64,000 bases of DNA from Lophium mytilinum (taxonomy: Eukaryota; Ascomycota; Dothideomycetes; Mytilinidiales; Mytilinidiaceae). Position numbers and translations under genes: made by a program. Positions within the stretch are counted from its first letter, which is position 1. Each line of letters begins with the position of its first letter. The stretch spans positions 1,969,195-2,033,194 of the forward strand of contig MU004182.1 of NCBI GenBank assembly GCA_010093605.1, in the 5' to 3' direction. Positions 1 through 10,322 of the stretch are shown one piece after another. Under the pieces are notes generated by a model, which was not told where the DNA came from, ran no database searches, and was given only the letters and a program-made list of their open reading frames with translations.

Positions 1-57
1 CTCCGCACGCCTCGGCCGTATCATGCATCGCAATAGCTGTATCTAAAAGCAACAATC

Positions 58-1991
58 ATGGCACGCCGCGTCACCTTCCCCGGTCTCGACCTCTACATTG
101 GTCAGCTCCATGGCAAATTGTCCATGTCTTTGGCATCGAAGACATACCCTAGCTTCTCATTGGAGCTATATGGCACTACGCAAAGCAGTTCTATTGAGTA
201 TCATCAAAGCCCTCCCCCTAGCGGACTCAGCTCCCCAATCGCCAGGCGAATCATGTTGCCTGGGCTGAATCTGGACGTCTTAAGACTGGGAGGCATTCTG
301 AAGTTGTGCTTTGAAGGGCTTGAAGGTGCGAGACTCGTATACGAGCTGGCTGGATGTGACGAGCAACTTAACCCAGCTACTATCACAACACCGTTCAGCC
401 ATCAGGCAGACCCTGAGAAGTCGCCCAACCCAACGAAAAGCTCCTCTGAATCTCCGGTGGCGCAGTCTTCCCCTATAAAGCCTTCCGCTACAAAGTCTTC
501 CGCTGCGCAGTCTCCCGCAAACGCAAACGGGAATAGCAACCAACAGAAACACTTACCAGCATCGAAAGAGAACGTAGCCAAGCCACGTTTGAAGGTACCA
601 TCATCCAGTCCCCAGGACCCCGAGTCAGTCCTCAACAATAGCATAACTCAGCAGTCAATCAGCACACCTCAAACGTCCTCGACGGAGAGTCTTCCATCCC
701 TTAGTACCCCCAGGTCTACCATTCCCACTAAATCTCCGCAAACATCCTCTACATCGCCAGTAAGCTTAGACGCCGGGCACCCCGTCCAAAAACCGACTGT
801 TGCTGTTGCTGTCGTTACGAAGGCCGCCTCACTCAACCCCACCTCGGCCATATCGACACCCGCTAAGGCAGCATGGCCTCGTAGTCCACAGGTCCCAGCC
901 ATCACGGACAAAAGGCCATGCAACGCTCCGACATCAGCACCAGCAGCAAAGAAGATTAAGATAAAGGTTGAAGGGCATACGGTGTCTAACGTGACAGCAC
1001 CCGACAAGCGTTATGGCTTGCTGGGGTATCTCGAAGAGACCCCCATCATCAAAGCCGAAAATCCAGCCACTACAGAAGTCGGATCTGGTAATTCTGAGCT
1101 GAAGACATCTACTGTCACTCAAGCCCAGCCTGCAGGTATCAACACAGTACCCAACTCTGGGGCAACTTCTGGTCTCCAAGCACCAGCTGGTCAGGCTAGC
1201 ACAGTCAACGTGGCAATTTCCGAGCCCTCGCCAGATTCCGCCATACAAATTCAACTACTGGAAACCAAGGTTTTGCTTGCGGTGAGAAGTTTGGAATGGC
1301 TGAAGGGCAAACGGTCTTTCGACGAAGTGGAACTCCCGCAGCGGCGTGAAGCATGGAAGTCTTATCTAATGGCATTCCAAGAACTAGCCAGCTTCAAGGC
1401 GAAGCAAACTGATACCAGGCGAGCGCAAGATCGATTGATCTTTCAAGCGGCTGGAGAGGCTATAAAAGCGGTGGCCAAGGAGAAAGAAGAGGCTCTAAGA
1501 GACATGGATGTCATTTATGTCTATGGCTACAATACTACCCCAAGATTAGGCTTCAGAACATACGGGAAGCTCCGCATTGATCTGAAAGCTCGGTCACTGC
1601 ACTGGGAATACGTCGATGTATCGCGCGCTGAAGACGTCAGCCTCTACGCAAGTAGTAAGTACTCTAATTTGTGCTTGTTTGTTCCGCAAGAAAAGAACCT
1701 AATATCATGATAGCGAGCGTGTCATTGACCCGCGCCAGTCCTGGAATTCTGCTGCTGGAACTGCGCGCTGGCCGGATGGGGATTGGAACGTACTTTTCCA
1801 TAAAGGTCTCTGACAGCCACAAGATCCATGGCGTGACTCCCAAGAGCTACGAATGGAGGAAGTCACATACGGAGAACAATATTTGGGTTTACCCGGGTGT
1901 GGTTGACATCATAAAATCCCTTCGACCACTCAGTAAAGCGAAGAGCATGATCGCTAACTCCAGCGCTACGGCTAGCTCTACAGTAGCTTAA
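58..1991 (+). CDS. Lineage-specific protein of unknown function, one intron
   Basis: Read as two exons, 58-1654 and 1714-1991, joined across a 59-nt intron (GTAAGT donor, CTAAT branch, ATAG acceptor), giving 624 residues. Without splicing the frame stops at 1710. The first 85 residues carry two related segments, ARRVTFPGLDL near residue 2 and ARRIMLPGLNLDV near residue 62, so the N-terminus looks like an internal duplication. Residues of about 115-420 are low-complexity Ser/Pro/Thr/Ala with scattered basic patches such as AAKKIKIKVEG, likely disordered and possibly nuclear. Residues of about 420-520 are charged and helical (LLETKVLLAVRSLEWLKGK), and the second exon restores a globular-looking tail. 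I recognise no family. The ATG context (CAATCATGGC) is good and no better upstream start is visible. The open frame is secure; function is not known. Confidence 0.75.
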
Positions 1992-2532
1992 GCCATAATG
2001 GCGTTTACAAATCGGCCGGGACATCGTCCTCGAGCTTTCCCATTTCGAGAGGGCGTTTCTTTTCCCTATTGGCGTCTGGGTCGGGATTAGGCATTTCAGA
2101 CATCTGAGAGATGCCTCTTGAGAAGGAGAATGCGGACTTCTGAATGGATGGCGTTTGGAGTATCGGTTTGAAAAGTGAATTGCGGCTTTTATCGGTCTGT
2201 CTGGGAGCTCCAATGGAGTCCTTCCGCAAGGTTTTAGGTAGGGTTGCCCACGGCCAACACATATGAGCCGAGCATGCCCGGCAAATTAACTAAAAGCATT
2301 TTCGTACTCTCTTCTCTTAGAGGGTTTAAGCATACAAGCCAGCGTCCAAAATACGCGGTGCTCTGAGTTTTGTATTGGGACGGAAAGGTCTTGATTATGA
2401 CGATCGTGATGAAGCAACGATGAACACCCCTCGAACGTGTGAAAGTGCAACACAGAGACGTGACGGCTACAAGTTCACGGACCCTCGGTCTTCGAGCTCA
2501 TGGAATGTAGCTTGTTACCAACGAAAGGACTA

Positions 2533-2879
2533 CAGTAAAACCTGGTTATAGTGTTTTCGGGTTACAGTGATATTCTCTATAGAGTGATAAATCTCGGCCG
2601 ACCGTACACTTTTGTATGGGGTATAGTAATAAGCTGGTTACTATGGTATTATAAGCCCCCGCTCACCAAAATCACACTAACCAGAGGAGATTTTTGTATG
2701 GGCTGGTGGTCCGTGGCACCTCCGGCCCCCTTCGACACCCCTTTAAACCCCCCTAATTTTATGTTTTGGGGAGGCCGCTGGCTTACAAAGCACCAACACG
2801 TGATATTGGATACAGTGATACTCTCTATACAGTGATACAACCCCTCGGCAAAAACCGTATCACTATAACCAGGTTTTAC
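2533..2879. mobile_element. Intact pogo-type MITE, 347 bp
   Basis: Perfect 21-bp terminal inverted repeats (CAGTAAAACCTGGTTATAGTG and its complement) are flanked by TA at 2531-2532 and 2880-2881, the target duplication of Tc1/mariner-pogo elements. Sub-terminal repeats (ACAGTGATA...CTCTATA) are also inverted. There is no coding capacity. The ends closely match those of the 2.1-kb pogo element at 12253-14345, so this is probably a non-autonomous derivative of a related subfamily. Unlike that copy it shows no TA-rich decay, suggesting a younger insertion or escape from RIP because it is short. Confidence 0.85.
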
Positions 2880-3129
2880 TGTATCAAAGGTTTCGAGACT
2901 CCCAGCCGATCAATTGGATGACATCATTTCTCATACGCCTTATATTGCGCCTGTTTATTTTACCTTTCTGCACATATCGATAATTCCTCGAAGCTCTCCC
3001 AGCGGTCAAGGGGTAAGCGAACACGATGGATATATCACGTGCCCTCGCGCCGGGCGTCTTGTTTACTTCACTTCTCCCGCTCGCCTCCTACCTTCACTCT
3101 CCACCTCGCCACAATAGCTTTCTCTCAAC

Positions 3130-3136
3130 TATAAAA
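3130..3136 (+). promoter_or_regulatory. TATA-like box upstream of the 3526 gene
   Basis: TATAAAA follows a pyrimidine-rich stretch with several TCTC/CTCC runs and lies about 395 bp upstream of the chosen ATG. A long pyrimidine-rich leader follows. This fits a fungal core promoter with a long 5' leader, but the transcription start is inferred. Confidence 0.4.
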
Positions 3137-3525
3137 GCTGCTCGCTCCCCACTCACCTACAGCACTAACCTCCTTCTTGCTTTTCTTCAGCGCGTTCACT
3201 CTCCAGTCCGCAGCAAAGGACGGAGGTGAGCTGAGCGATCTATCAACAAGCATCCAGTCCGACTGCATCAAAACAGAACAAGATTCGAAGCTGCTTCGTT
3301 TACTTCTAGGTGTTTACTCGCTGGAACAGGCCACTCCGTCAAAGATCTCCTGAGCTCTGCAGAAAAAGAGAAAGGTCGCAAGCTCAGCACGCGTACCAAA
3401 ACCATCCTTCATCGGTCTGTTCAAAACATCAACAACCCACCTTGCCTCGAACCGCAACCCACAAACCTTATATTCTACCAACCGTCACTCTCCATCTCCA
3501 AACCCCTACATCACTCATCCTCAAC

Positions 3526-4539
3526 ATGTCCGCCTACACTCCCCACCCTTCTCCCAAGAAACGCGCCACCTCGGCCCCAGACCTCGACTTCGGCATGCTC
3601 GCCTTCACCGAATCACGCGTCCTGGCCACCGACAACACGCGCTCCTTCTCCGACGCCCAAACCTGCGTCCCCTCTTCCACCGTTTCCACCGACGAGCACG
3701 AAGAAGAGGAAGCCGACGACGCTCGCGACGCGCCCTCCCCTATCAAGCAGCACGAACACCTCCTCGCTGACGGCCACACCACCGACTGGCGCCACGTCTT
3801 CGCTTCCAAGCCGCCCAAGCTGCCGGATGCGATGAGTATGAGTTTGTATCCCCGCTTCCCCTTCCCCTTGCCCTACCACCCCCTTTGCCCAAAACCCCAT
3901 GAACGAGTGAGCCAGCTGTAGAAACATGTGGAAATAAGAATAGGAATGCTAACAGCTGATCCACAGGCGAGCGCGCCGCCGGCGGCTGGATTGACATCCA
4001 TTCCATCCGTACGCTGCTCCCCGCACCCGTACGCGCTCGCAATGGCGAGGCCGCGCGCGCGAAGCTGCACATGGTGCGACACGGCTCGGACCGACTGGAG
4101 ACGCTCGAGGTGGTGGCGGACCGCGACCACCTGTACATTTCGTCGACTGTGGGGCGACGGGGCCGGGATTACTGGCTGTATAGCTTGAAGCGGGATGGGA
4201 AAGGTACGTTTTGCATTTTGCGTTTTCTCTTAGTGTTTGGAGTCCCGGAAAAACGCGAAGGAGGGTTGTGCTGTTGGGATACATACGCACGTTGTTGGGT
4301 TTCAAACTTTTGTGAAGAATGGTGCTGACAAAAGGGTGTTTCTCACGATTACAGTGCGCGTATGGTACCGCGAACTCCACGGCATGGTCACCATCATCCT
4401 CTCCGCACCCGACGGCAAGGGGTGCTGCGACTTCCGCGCGCCCAAGAAGTGCGAGCCGTATGCCTTTGCGCCCTTCTTGCGCATTCTGGCCGATCGCATC
4501 CATACTCTGGCGGATATTTCGCAGGATGACAGTGAGTGA
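3526..4539 (+). CDS. Unknown conserved-looking protein, three exons
   Basis: Exons 3526-3835, 3967-4203 and 4355-4539 join in frame (introns of 131 and 151 nt, GTATGA/CACAG and GTACGT/TACAG) to give 243 residues. The start has a strong fungal context (TCAACATGTC). Residues 1-100 are disordered, with an acidic stretch (EHEEEEADDARDA) and a W-x-H near HTTDWRHVF. Residues of about 105-185 are compact and carry MVRHGSDRLETLEVV and GRRGRDYWLYSLKRDG. The last part (VWYRELHGMVTIIL, PKKCEPYAFAPFLRI, ADRIHTLAD) has the pattern of a folded domain. I do not recognise the family. The stop at 4537 sits inside a possible GTGAGT donor, so a further exon cannot be excluded. Confidence 0.65.
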
Positions 4540-4690
4540 GTTCCCCTTCTCTACATCTCTCTGCACAAGACGGCTGGCTCGATGTTGGCGTTTGCTGGGA
4601 TGGAGTTGGGTTTCGAAGGGGTTGGATGAGGAGTCCTATTTCTTTATTGGAGCTGGGTTGGATGGTCAACACTGGTGCGGGATATCGGGT

Positions 4691-4818
4691 GCGGGATACC
4701 ATTCCTCACAGGAGTCGGATTTGCTTTGGCATTGTTTTCTGGCTTGATGCCGCTGCGGGATACCATTCCTCAAAGGAGTTGGAATTGCTTTGGCATGATC
4801 TTTCGGCTTGACGCCGAT
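4691..4818 (+). repeat. 64-bp tandem duplication
   Basis: Two adjacent diverged copies, 4691-4754 and 4755-4818, both begin GCGGGATACCATTCCTCA and continue through TTGCTTTGGCAT to GGCTTGA-GCCG. They lie in the 3' flank of the preceding gene, and no function is seen. Confidence 0.8.
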
Positions 4819-5847
4819 GCTTCTGGGTATGGTGGGGATGATTGAGTGGGTACTCATATTCACGCAACGGGATCGGTGAATCCGGGGAAACATCCATGGA
4901 CAGATGAGGCATGTATTCAATATCCGGGATCAAACCATCAAAACAATCAATCGATTAGTAGTTCTTACCAATGCAATTCTACCGAACCGCGTCGTGGCGG
5001 ATGGTGATGATACTTGGACAAAGATAAGGAAGATTTCAGTGCCAGATGTTACAAGGTATTGGATGCTACCTACAGTATCAAGCCATATGTCTGTGCACAC
5101 AGATCTATCGCTACTTGGCTTCAATATTACTCACTTTGCACCACTGTAGGGGGTATTCTGGCTGCCCAAGCAGCTAATTAATCAACAAGTAGTCTAATCT
5201 ATACTGTTTGAAACTCAACATCGACTTCGGATCGTCGAAATCCTCGGGGGTTCCCTTCGCAGTGGCAACCCAGTGTGCCCAAACTTAAGGCATGTCACTG
5301 TACACTGCAATGCTGTAGTGGAAAGCTGCGCGCACTCGTGGTCAAAGCGCTGCAAAAGACGTTCGAACATCGAAATGAAGCGTTGTAGGCCATCATGAAA
5401 CATTACGAAACTCGCCGGGCCAGGTTACACTGGGAGATTCAGAAGCACCAAAATATAAAGAAAGGAAAGACGTAGATACCTAGCTTTTCCACAGACCTAC
5501 GGATGCCCTCTCAGATATCCTTCGCTCGACATCAAACAACACGGGCTATCTATCACGTGACGCCTACTCCACGATAGATCAAAAGGGGAGCTACAAAAAT
5601 CGTCTAATAAGCAGGAGGCCACACTAGGGGTGTCATGGGTACCGTGAACCGCACGAGCAGAGGTGCGTCGTGCAATCAAACCCCGGGCTCCTTCTCTACA
5701 GCCTCGCCAAGCTCCCAACAGCTCTACCCTCCCGGCGGAGGTAATCTCCGCTCAAGCCTAGCTTTGAGTACTAGTATGTTCCTAAGCGAGGTGGAACCGC
5801 CAGACAGGTTCCATGGTTGAGATCTCGCCAAGGCGGGAACAAGCCCT
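4819..5847. other. Gene-free stretch
   Basis: Only short unconvincing open frames are present on both strands. I see no domain, no spliced gene and no clear repeat here. Confidence 0.6.
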
Positions 5848-6214
5848 TGCTGGAGCCTCGGGAGGCTGGGCGGAAGCGACTCCCGCCTTTCCTGTAGGCG
5901 GGCAAGGCAGATCGGATCGTGGCTAAAATAGCGTAATAGACTTGTTGAATCATTTTAGACCTTAAGGCATCGCTTGGAATGGTCTAGGATAGAAGCAGAT
6001 AGTTATTCCCAAGAAATGGCGGACGCTATTAAGGTTTTGCTGGACACTCGGGAGGACGGGCGGATGCAGTTCCCGCCCTTCCTGTAGGTGGACAAGGCAG
6101 ATCAGATCGTGGCTATTATAGCGTAGCAGCTTCGTTAAGAAAGTTTTGAACTATAAGGAATCTCTTGGAATGCTCTAGGATAGAAGGAGATAATTGTTCC
6201 CAAGAAATCGCCGG
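5848..6214 (+). repeat. Diverged 190-bp tandem direct repeat
   Basis: Copies at about 5848-6022 and 6038-6214 share blocks in the same order: TGCTGGA--CTCGGGAGG, TTCCTGTAGG, CAAGGCAGATC-GATCGTGG, CTTGGAATG-TCTAGGATAG and TTCCCAAGAAAT. The period is about 190 bp. Identity is partial, so the duplication is old. No coding potential is visible. Confidence 0.8.
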
Positions 6215-9200
6215 CGGATAACCTAGATGGTAACTAGATGAGCAAGTTCTGCTTACGGCTACTTCGCCAATGGATTAATGGCGACTATTGCTGTGACGGG
6301 CTAATATCGTTGAAAGAGATCCATAAGAGCCGTGGTTGAGGAGTAAATTAGCATTATCTAGCAAAAAGGTCGAACATGTTCCCCGCGGGGAAATCGAAGT
6401 CGGCAAGTTGTCGCGGTATTGACATAGCGCAGGATTACTGATCTATTCGGATAGAGCATGCTTTCCCGTGCGTCTTGCCGTTGGGCCTAAGGCTTAGCGA
6501 ACCGTGGATGGGTGGTGGGATCTAGTAGGCATTCCAACCACTCCCTATCGCGCTGCCGGCCATCCGAGTAAAGGTGCCAATGAGTGACTCGGTGGGGTAT
6601 TAATGATCATGAAAGATAGTTCCCGGTGCTCTTTGTAGTGGAGAAGATTTGGCTCCTGCTATTCGCGTACCCGTAGTTAAGGGAAGGACCTAAGCGTATA
6701 TTTTATTCCCGCAACCTGCATTGGCTTTCAAAGATAGGTGATGGCATGAGGCACTACCTACCAGCGGATTAAAGTCTCACTCCGCGCGTGCTACTCCCAA
6801 ATTGGAGGACGGATGAAATGTGATAGTCGCGATACACCACCTCGCTTACCTCTATGAGACTCATCTGGCCACAGCGTCAAAATGGTGGTCCTTTTTCACC
6901 GCCAATATTGCCGACATCCGCATACGACCAGTTCCACTATCATGTGTCGTTGAAAGAATATAAAGTGGAGTGAGCTTAAACGCAAGTCGAGTGACCAGTC
7001 GCTGTCGTTGACCAGGGGATCGGCAGGTACTAGCCGAAGTTGCCGGGGTGTCGGAGGTAGCTCCGACGGCGATGGCAGGTGCGGATGTGTAGGCCGCGAG
7101 GAACGACAGGTCGTCCGTGATTTCACGTTCAGTGTGACGTGTACGTAAATGAGATTGAGGATGTCGTCTTGATGCTATGATGTGTGCATGCTGCAGTGGA
7201 GCTTTGGTGTGGGCGTTCTGCAAGGTGGCTTGGCGGGTCCATGGAGCTGGAGGGAGCCCGGAATTTTCTACGCTTCTTAAATTGGGAGCAAGGATTACCA
7301 AGATTTTGACGGATCTAATATTTGAAAGGTTTGGAAAGAGGTTGAAGTGGATGCGGATGGCATATTGTTAGAGCATAGCGGCCCTTTCCTTTAACTAGAA
7401 CGTAAAGCCATGAAGACGTGGGCATTGAGTAGAGCACCCCTGAGTGGTCAGGTAAATGTGAGACCTGAACACGGCTGTATCCACACCCCCTGGCATGGTG
7501 TGTGCGTGAAGGCTGGGGATGAATCCAGACCGCCCGAACACTCCTTCGGCTGGTGAGAACACGTATCGTACAATATGAGCATGGCGCGACGACTTCCCAA
7601 GAAATTGATCAGCCGATTACAGACCGGGTCAAAGGGTGGGTTTGAAGTAGCATGCATGTGCAACTCCTACGGGTGGGTCCGCGATTCAAAAAAGTAGAGG
7701 ACAGTTGTTGTACGAGCTTGGTCCAAAATTCTGGATCCGCCTCTTCTATCCGCGCAAGTAAATGCATGACTCTCGGCCTAAATGCTACTGTAACATTGAG
7801 GAGTCGGTAACCGGGAGAGTCTATAATCAATGGCGGCGGAAATGCGCAAGAGTACTGCGCGTGATCTTTGTTTGATCAGTTCGCCAAAATGGGCTGCATC
7901 GTGGCGTACAGAGTGCATGGAGCTTCCATAGTCGGGTCTATGGCTAGAGCGAAGGTGCCAGCTGCACGCTTAGCCGATGAAAGATGCTAGCAAATCTAGG
8001 CTGGAGTCCCCGGGTCGGAGGGGAGTAGCAAAGATAGTAGAGTATTGGAACGCGACCAACGCCATCATCCGTCCTCTCGTGGGAGCTGCAGCTCATCCAC
8101 TCATCCTTGCCGGTAGAGGTGAGAGGAGTGCATCATCTTATCGGACGAGGGCGATGGGAGGATGCCGAAACCAGCGATACCGTTCGGCTGATGGTGCTAA
8201 GGGCGTAGTATCATTCGATATTTGGAGCAATCCACCAGGTGGTTGGGACGACGTGTCGTGATTCAATAGGCGCCAAAAGCTCGGCGTAGGTAGAAACGAA
8301 AGCTTTCCTAGTTGCAGAGGGAATCGATAGCAGGGTGAAGAGAATGGAGTCTAGACATGAGCCAGGCGTGAGGCTAGCGCACGCAGTGAAAGGCCGCCAC
8401 GAGCATTACCTAAGAATTAGAGCAGGCTTCGAGCTCTGTACTCGGTAAGTGTTTCACTCGGGATATCAGGATTTCCGACCCGAAGACGACTGTGAAGAAA
8501 GAATCACTGGTCCGTATCACTGCTGGGGTGGCAGTGGAAGAAGGGATGCACCATGGAGCTGAGTATAGATAGAGCGGCCTAATCCGAGGTTTTTGGACTG
8601 TGACCATTCTAGAATATACCAGCAATGCATTGCTACTCCAGACTAGCGGCAACGGCGATAATAGTAACAAAATAACATGCAGGCGGATTCCACGACAGTT
8701 CAGGACACTTGCAAGCAATGTTATCCTGAAAGGCAACAATGGCACAGCTCCTTTTCATGCATGGTCGAGGTCTAGACCCTGGGCGATTCCAGACGAGGGC
8801 CCGAGGCGGCGGACCGTAGCCTGGCACAGGAGGCCTTACTTGATCTGATGGAAGTTGAAACGCCTCGTGAGAACGAAGGAAGGGTCCAGCGCTGAGGCGG
8901 GCAGCGAGTAGGAGGTTCGGGTCCAGGTTGATACGACGAAACAGCGGAGTCCAGACCTGGACGGTGGAGGATGGCCCCCAGCTGCTTGGAACGAGGTCCA
9001 CAGGCCAGCACTCGGTGATGCCTTAACGGACGCCGTCAAAGTCCGCCCCTGAGGCACAATTCCCGGCGGTGCACGAGAGAGTTTGAGGCCGCATCGTGGG
9101 TCGTGGTGGACAGGAGGGCTGACGACCTGCCTCCGCGTTAGCCGGCGCAGGACAGAAGGGGATGCTGAGGCATTTTTAAGCGGGCTGCAGCGGTGATGAC

Positions 9201-9833
9201 TCCGTCTGAGCAATGGACAAAGGCCCAGAATTAGAGGCTGATTGAGAATGCTATAATGCTTGCAGATGTCGAGTCAATGATGGGTTTCTGACGATGGCAT
9301 CGCGAAGTCTGCGAGCTGGCTGGGAGAGCGGCACAGGCTGCCGCTGTGAAGGCCGCCAAGGCCCCAACGGCTGCCGCGCAAACGGCCAGTGCAAGTGCAC
9401 AAGTCCGTCTGAGAGGTACGAGGCCGTGGTTGATCGGCGCGGACACGACGCGGACAGAGGTGTGGCGTAGATTTGTGGCCTAGATCGTTGTTTGCCCAGC
9501 GATCGAAGTCACCACCAGGCACTGCAGGGGGGGCTGACTCCCATGCACTTTTCGCTCGAGCTCCCAAATGCACCGCCTGCACCGGCCGGCCATGGCAACA
9601 CGAAACGCGCGGAACCCAATCCCAATCGCATCCTTGGCCGCCGTTAAGCCCGGTGCTCCACGTCTCCAGCTCCCATGATCGAAGCATCGCCCGATTAGCC
9701 CATCCTAGCATGCCGTCTAACCCGCCGCGCCCGAGCAAGATATATTCCCACTTCCCCCCAGAATGCCAGATGCCTTCACCACATACCACACAGTTTCACC
9801 AAGCCCAATCCGCTCCTAAACACTCCACGAACG
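6215..9833. other. 3.6-kb stretch without a supportable gene
   Basis: Several frames of 70-146 codons occur on both strands (for example 6861-7301 minus and 8633-9001 minus). None has a recognisable domain, consistent codon use or convincing splice partners. The stretch probably holds old repeats and intergenic DNA. It is GC-balanced and does not show the TA-rich RIP signature. Confidence 0.55.
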
Positions 9834-10322
9834 ATGCTGTACACCAGCACGATACATTCCCCAGACCAAAAAATCACCACCCTGCAGCCTGCGACTTGCT
9901 ACTTCTCCTACGTGCCGCCTTCTGCAACCACATCCGTCGACTCTCCACCCCTCTCGCCATCCTTCTCGCTCTTCGGCTACGAAACACCGTCAGACCCGTC
10001 GAACCCGCTCCTAGCTCTTCGCTCATCACCTCCAGCGCCCTCCCCTCCGGCAATGGACGCTTCCAAACTCATGCAGCTGCAATCCTCCGTTGCCCACCGA
10101 CCCAGATCCCACCCAATGCAGCCCCAGAGTAGCTCATCGAGCTCTTCGTCTTCCTCCTCAGGCTCGCCACCGCCTAGTGAGCTGCAGACATTCCGCTGCT
10201 CACGATGCCACCGAACCAGCAACTGGGGACATTCTCCACAAACTTCCGGCATGGTCTCCTTTGGCACCAACCTATACTATTGCAACCGCTGCGCGAGCAT
10301 TGTGGGCTACGGCTCCGTGTAA
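9834..10322 (+). CDS. Small protein with C-terminal zinc-ribbon-like motif
   Basis: A single-exon frame of 162 residues starts at ATG 9834. Residues 1-115 are Pro/Ser-rich and disordered, including a run of about 11 serines (SSSSSSSSSSSG). The last 45 residues hold FRCSRCHRTSNWG and, about 26 residues later, LYYCNRCASIVGYG. This is a CxxC...CxxC pair spaced as in a small zinc ribbon, with aromatic residues at the ends. The likely role is zinc-dependent folding for protein or nucleic-acid contact, but no specific family is assigned. The compact conserved-looking tail after a disordered head supports a real gene. Upstream sequence is C/T-rich like many fungal promoters. Confidence 0.6.
   Translation: MLYTSTIHSPDQKITTLQPATCYFSYVPPSATTSVDSPPLSPSFSLFGYETPSDPSNPLLALRSSPPAPSPPAMDASKLMQLQSSVAHRPRSHPMQPQSSSSSSSSSSSGSPPPSELQTFRCSRCHRTSNWGHSPQTSGMVSFGTNLYYCNRCASIVGYGSV

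Noticed and set aside
280-1254. Several minus-strand frames inside the first gene
   Set aside because: Shadows of the plus-strand coding frame caused by its Ser/Pro/Thr codon composition.
3310-3525. Longer N-terminus for the 3526 gene
   Set aside because: The upstream in-frame stretch has no ATG before 3526, which itself has an excellent start context.
6861-7301. 146-codon minus-strand frame
   Set aside because: No domain or clear start context, and the composition is like translated non-coding DNA.
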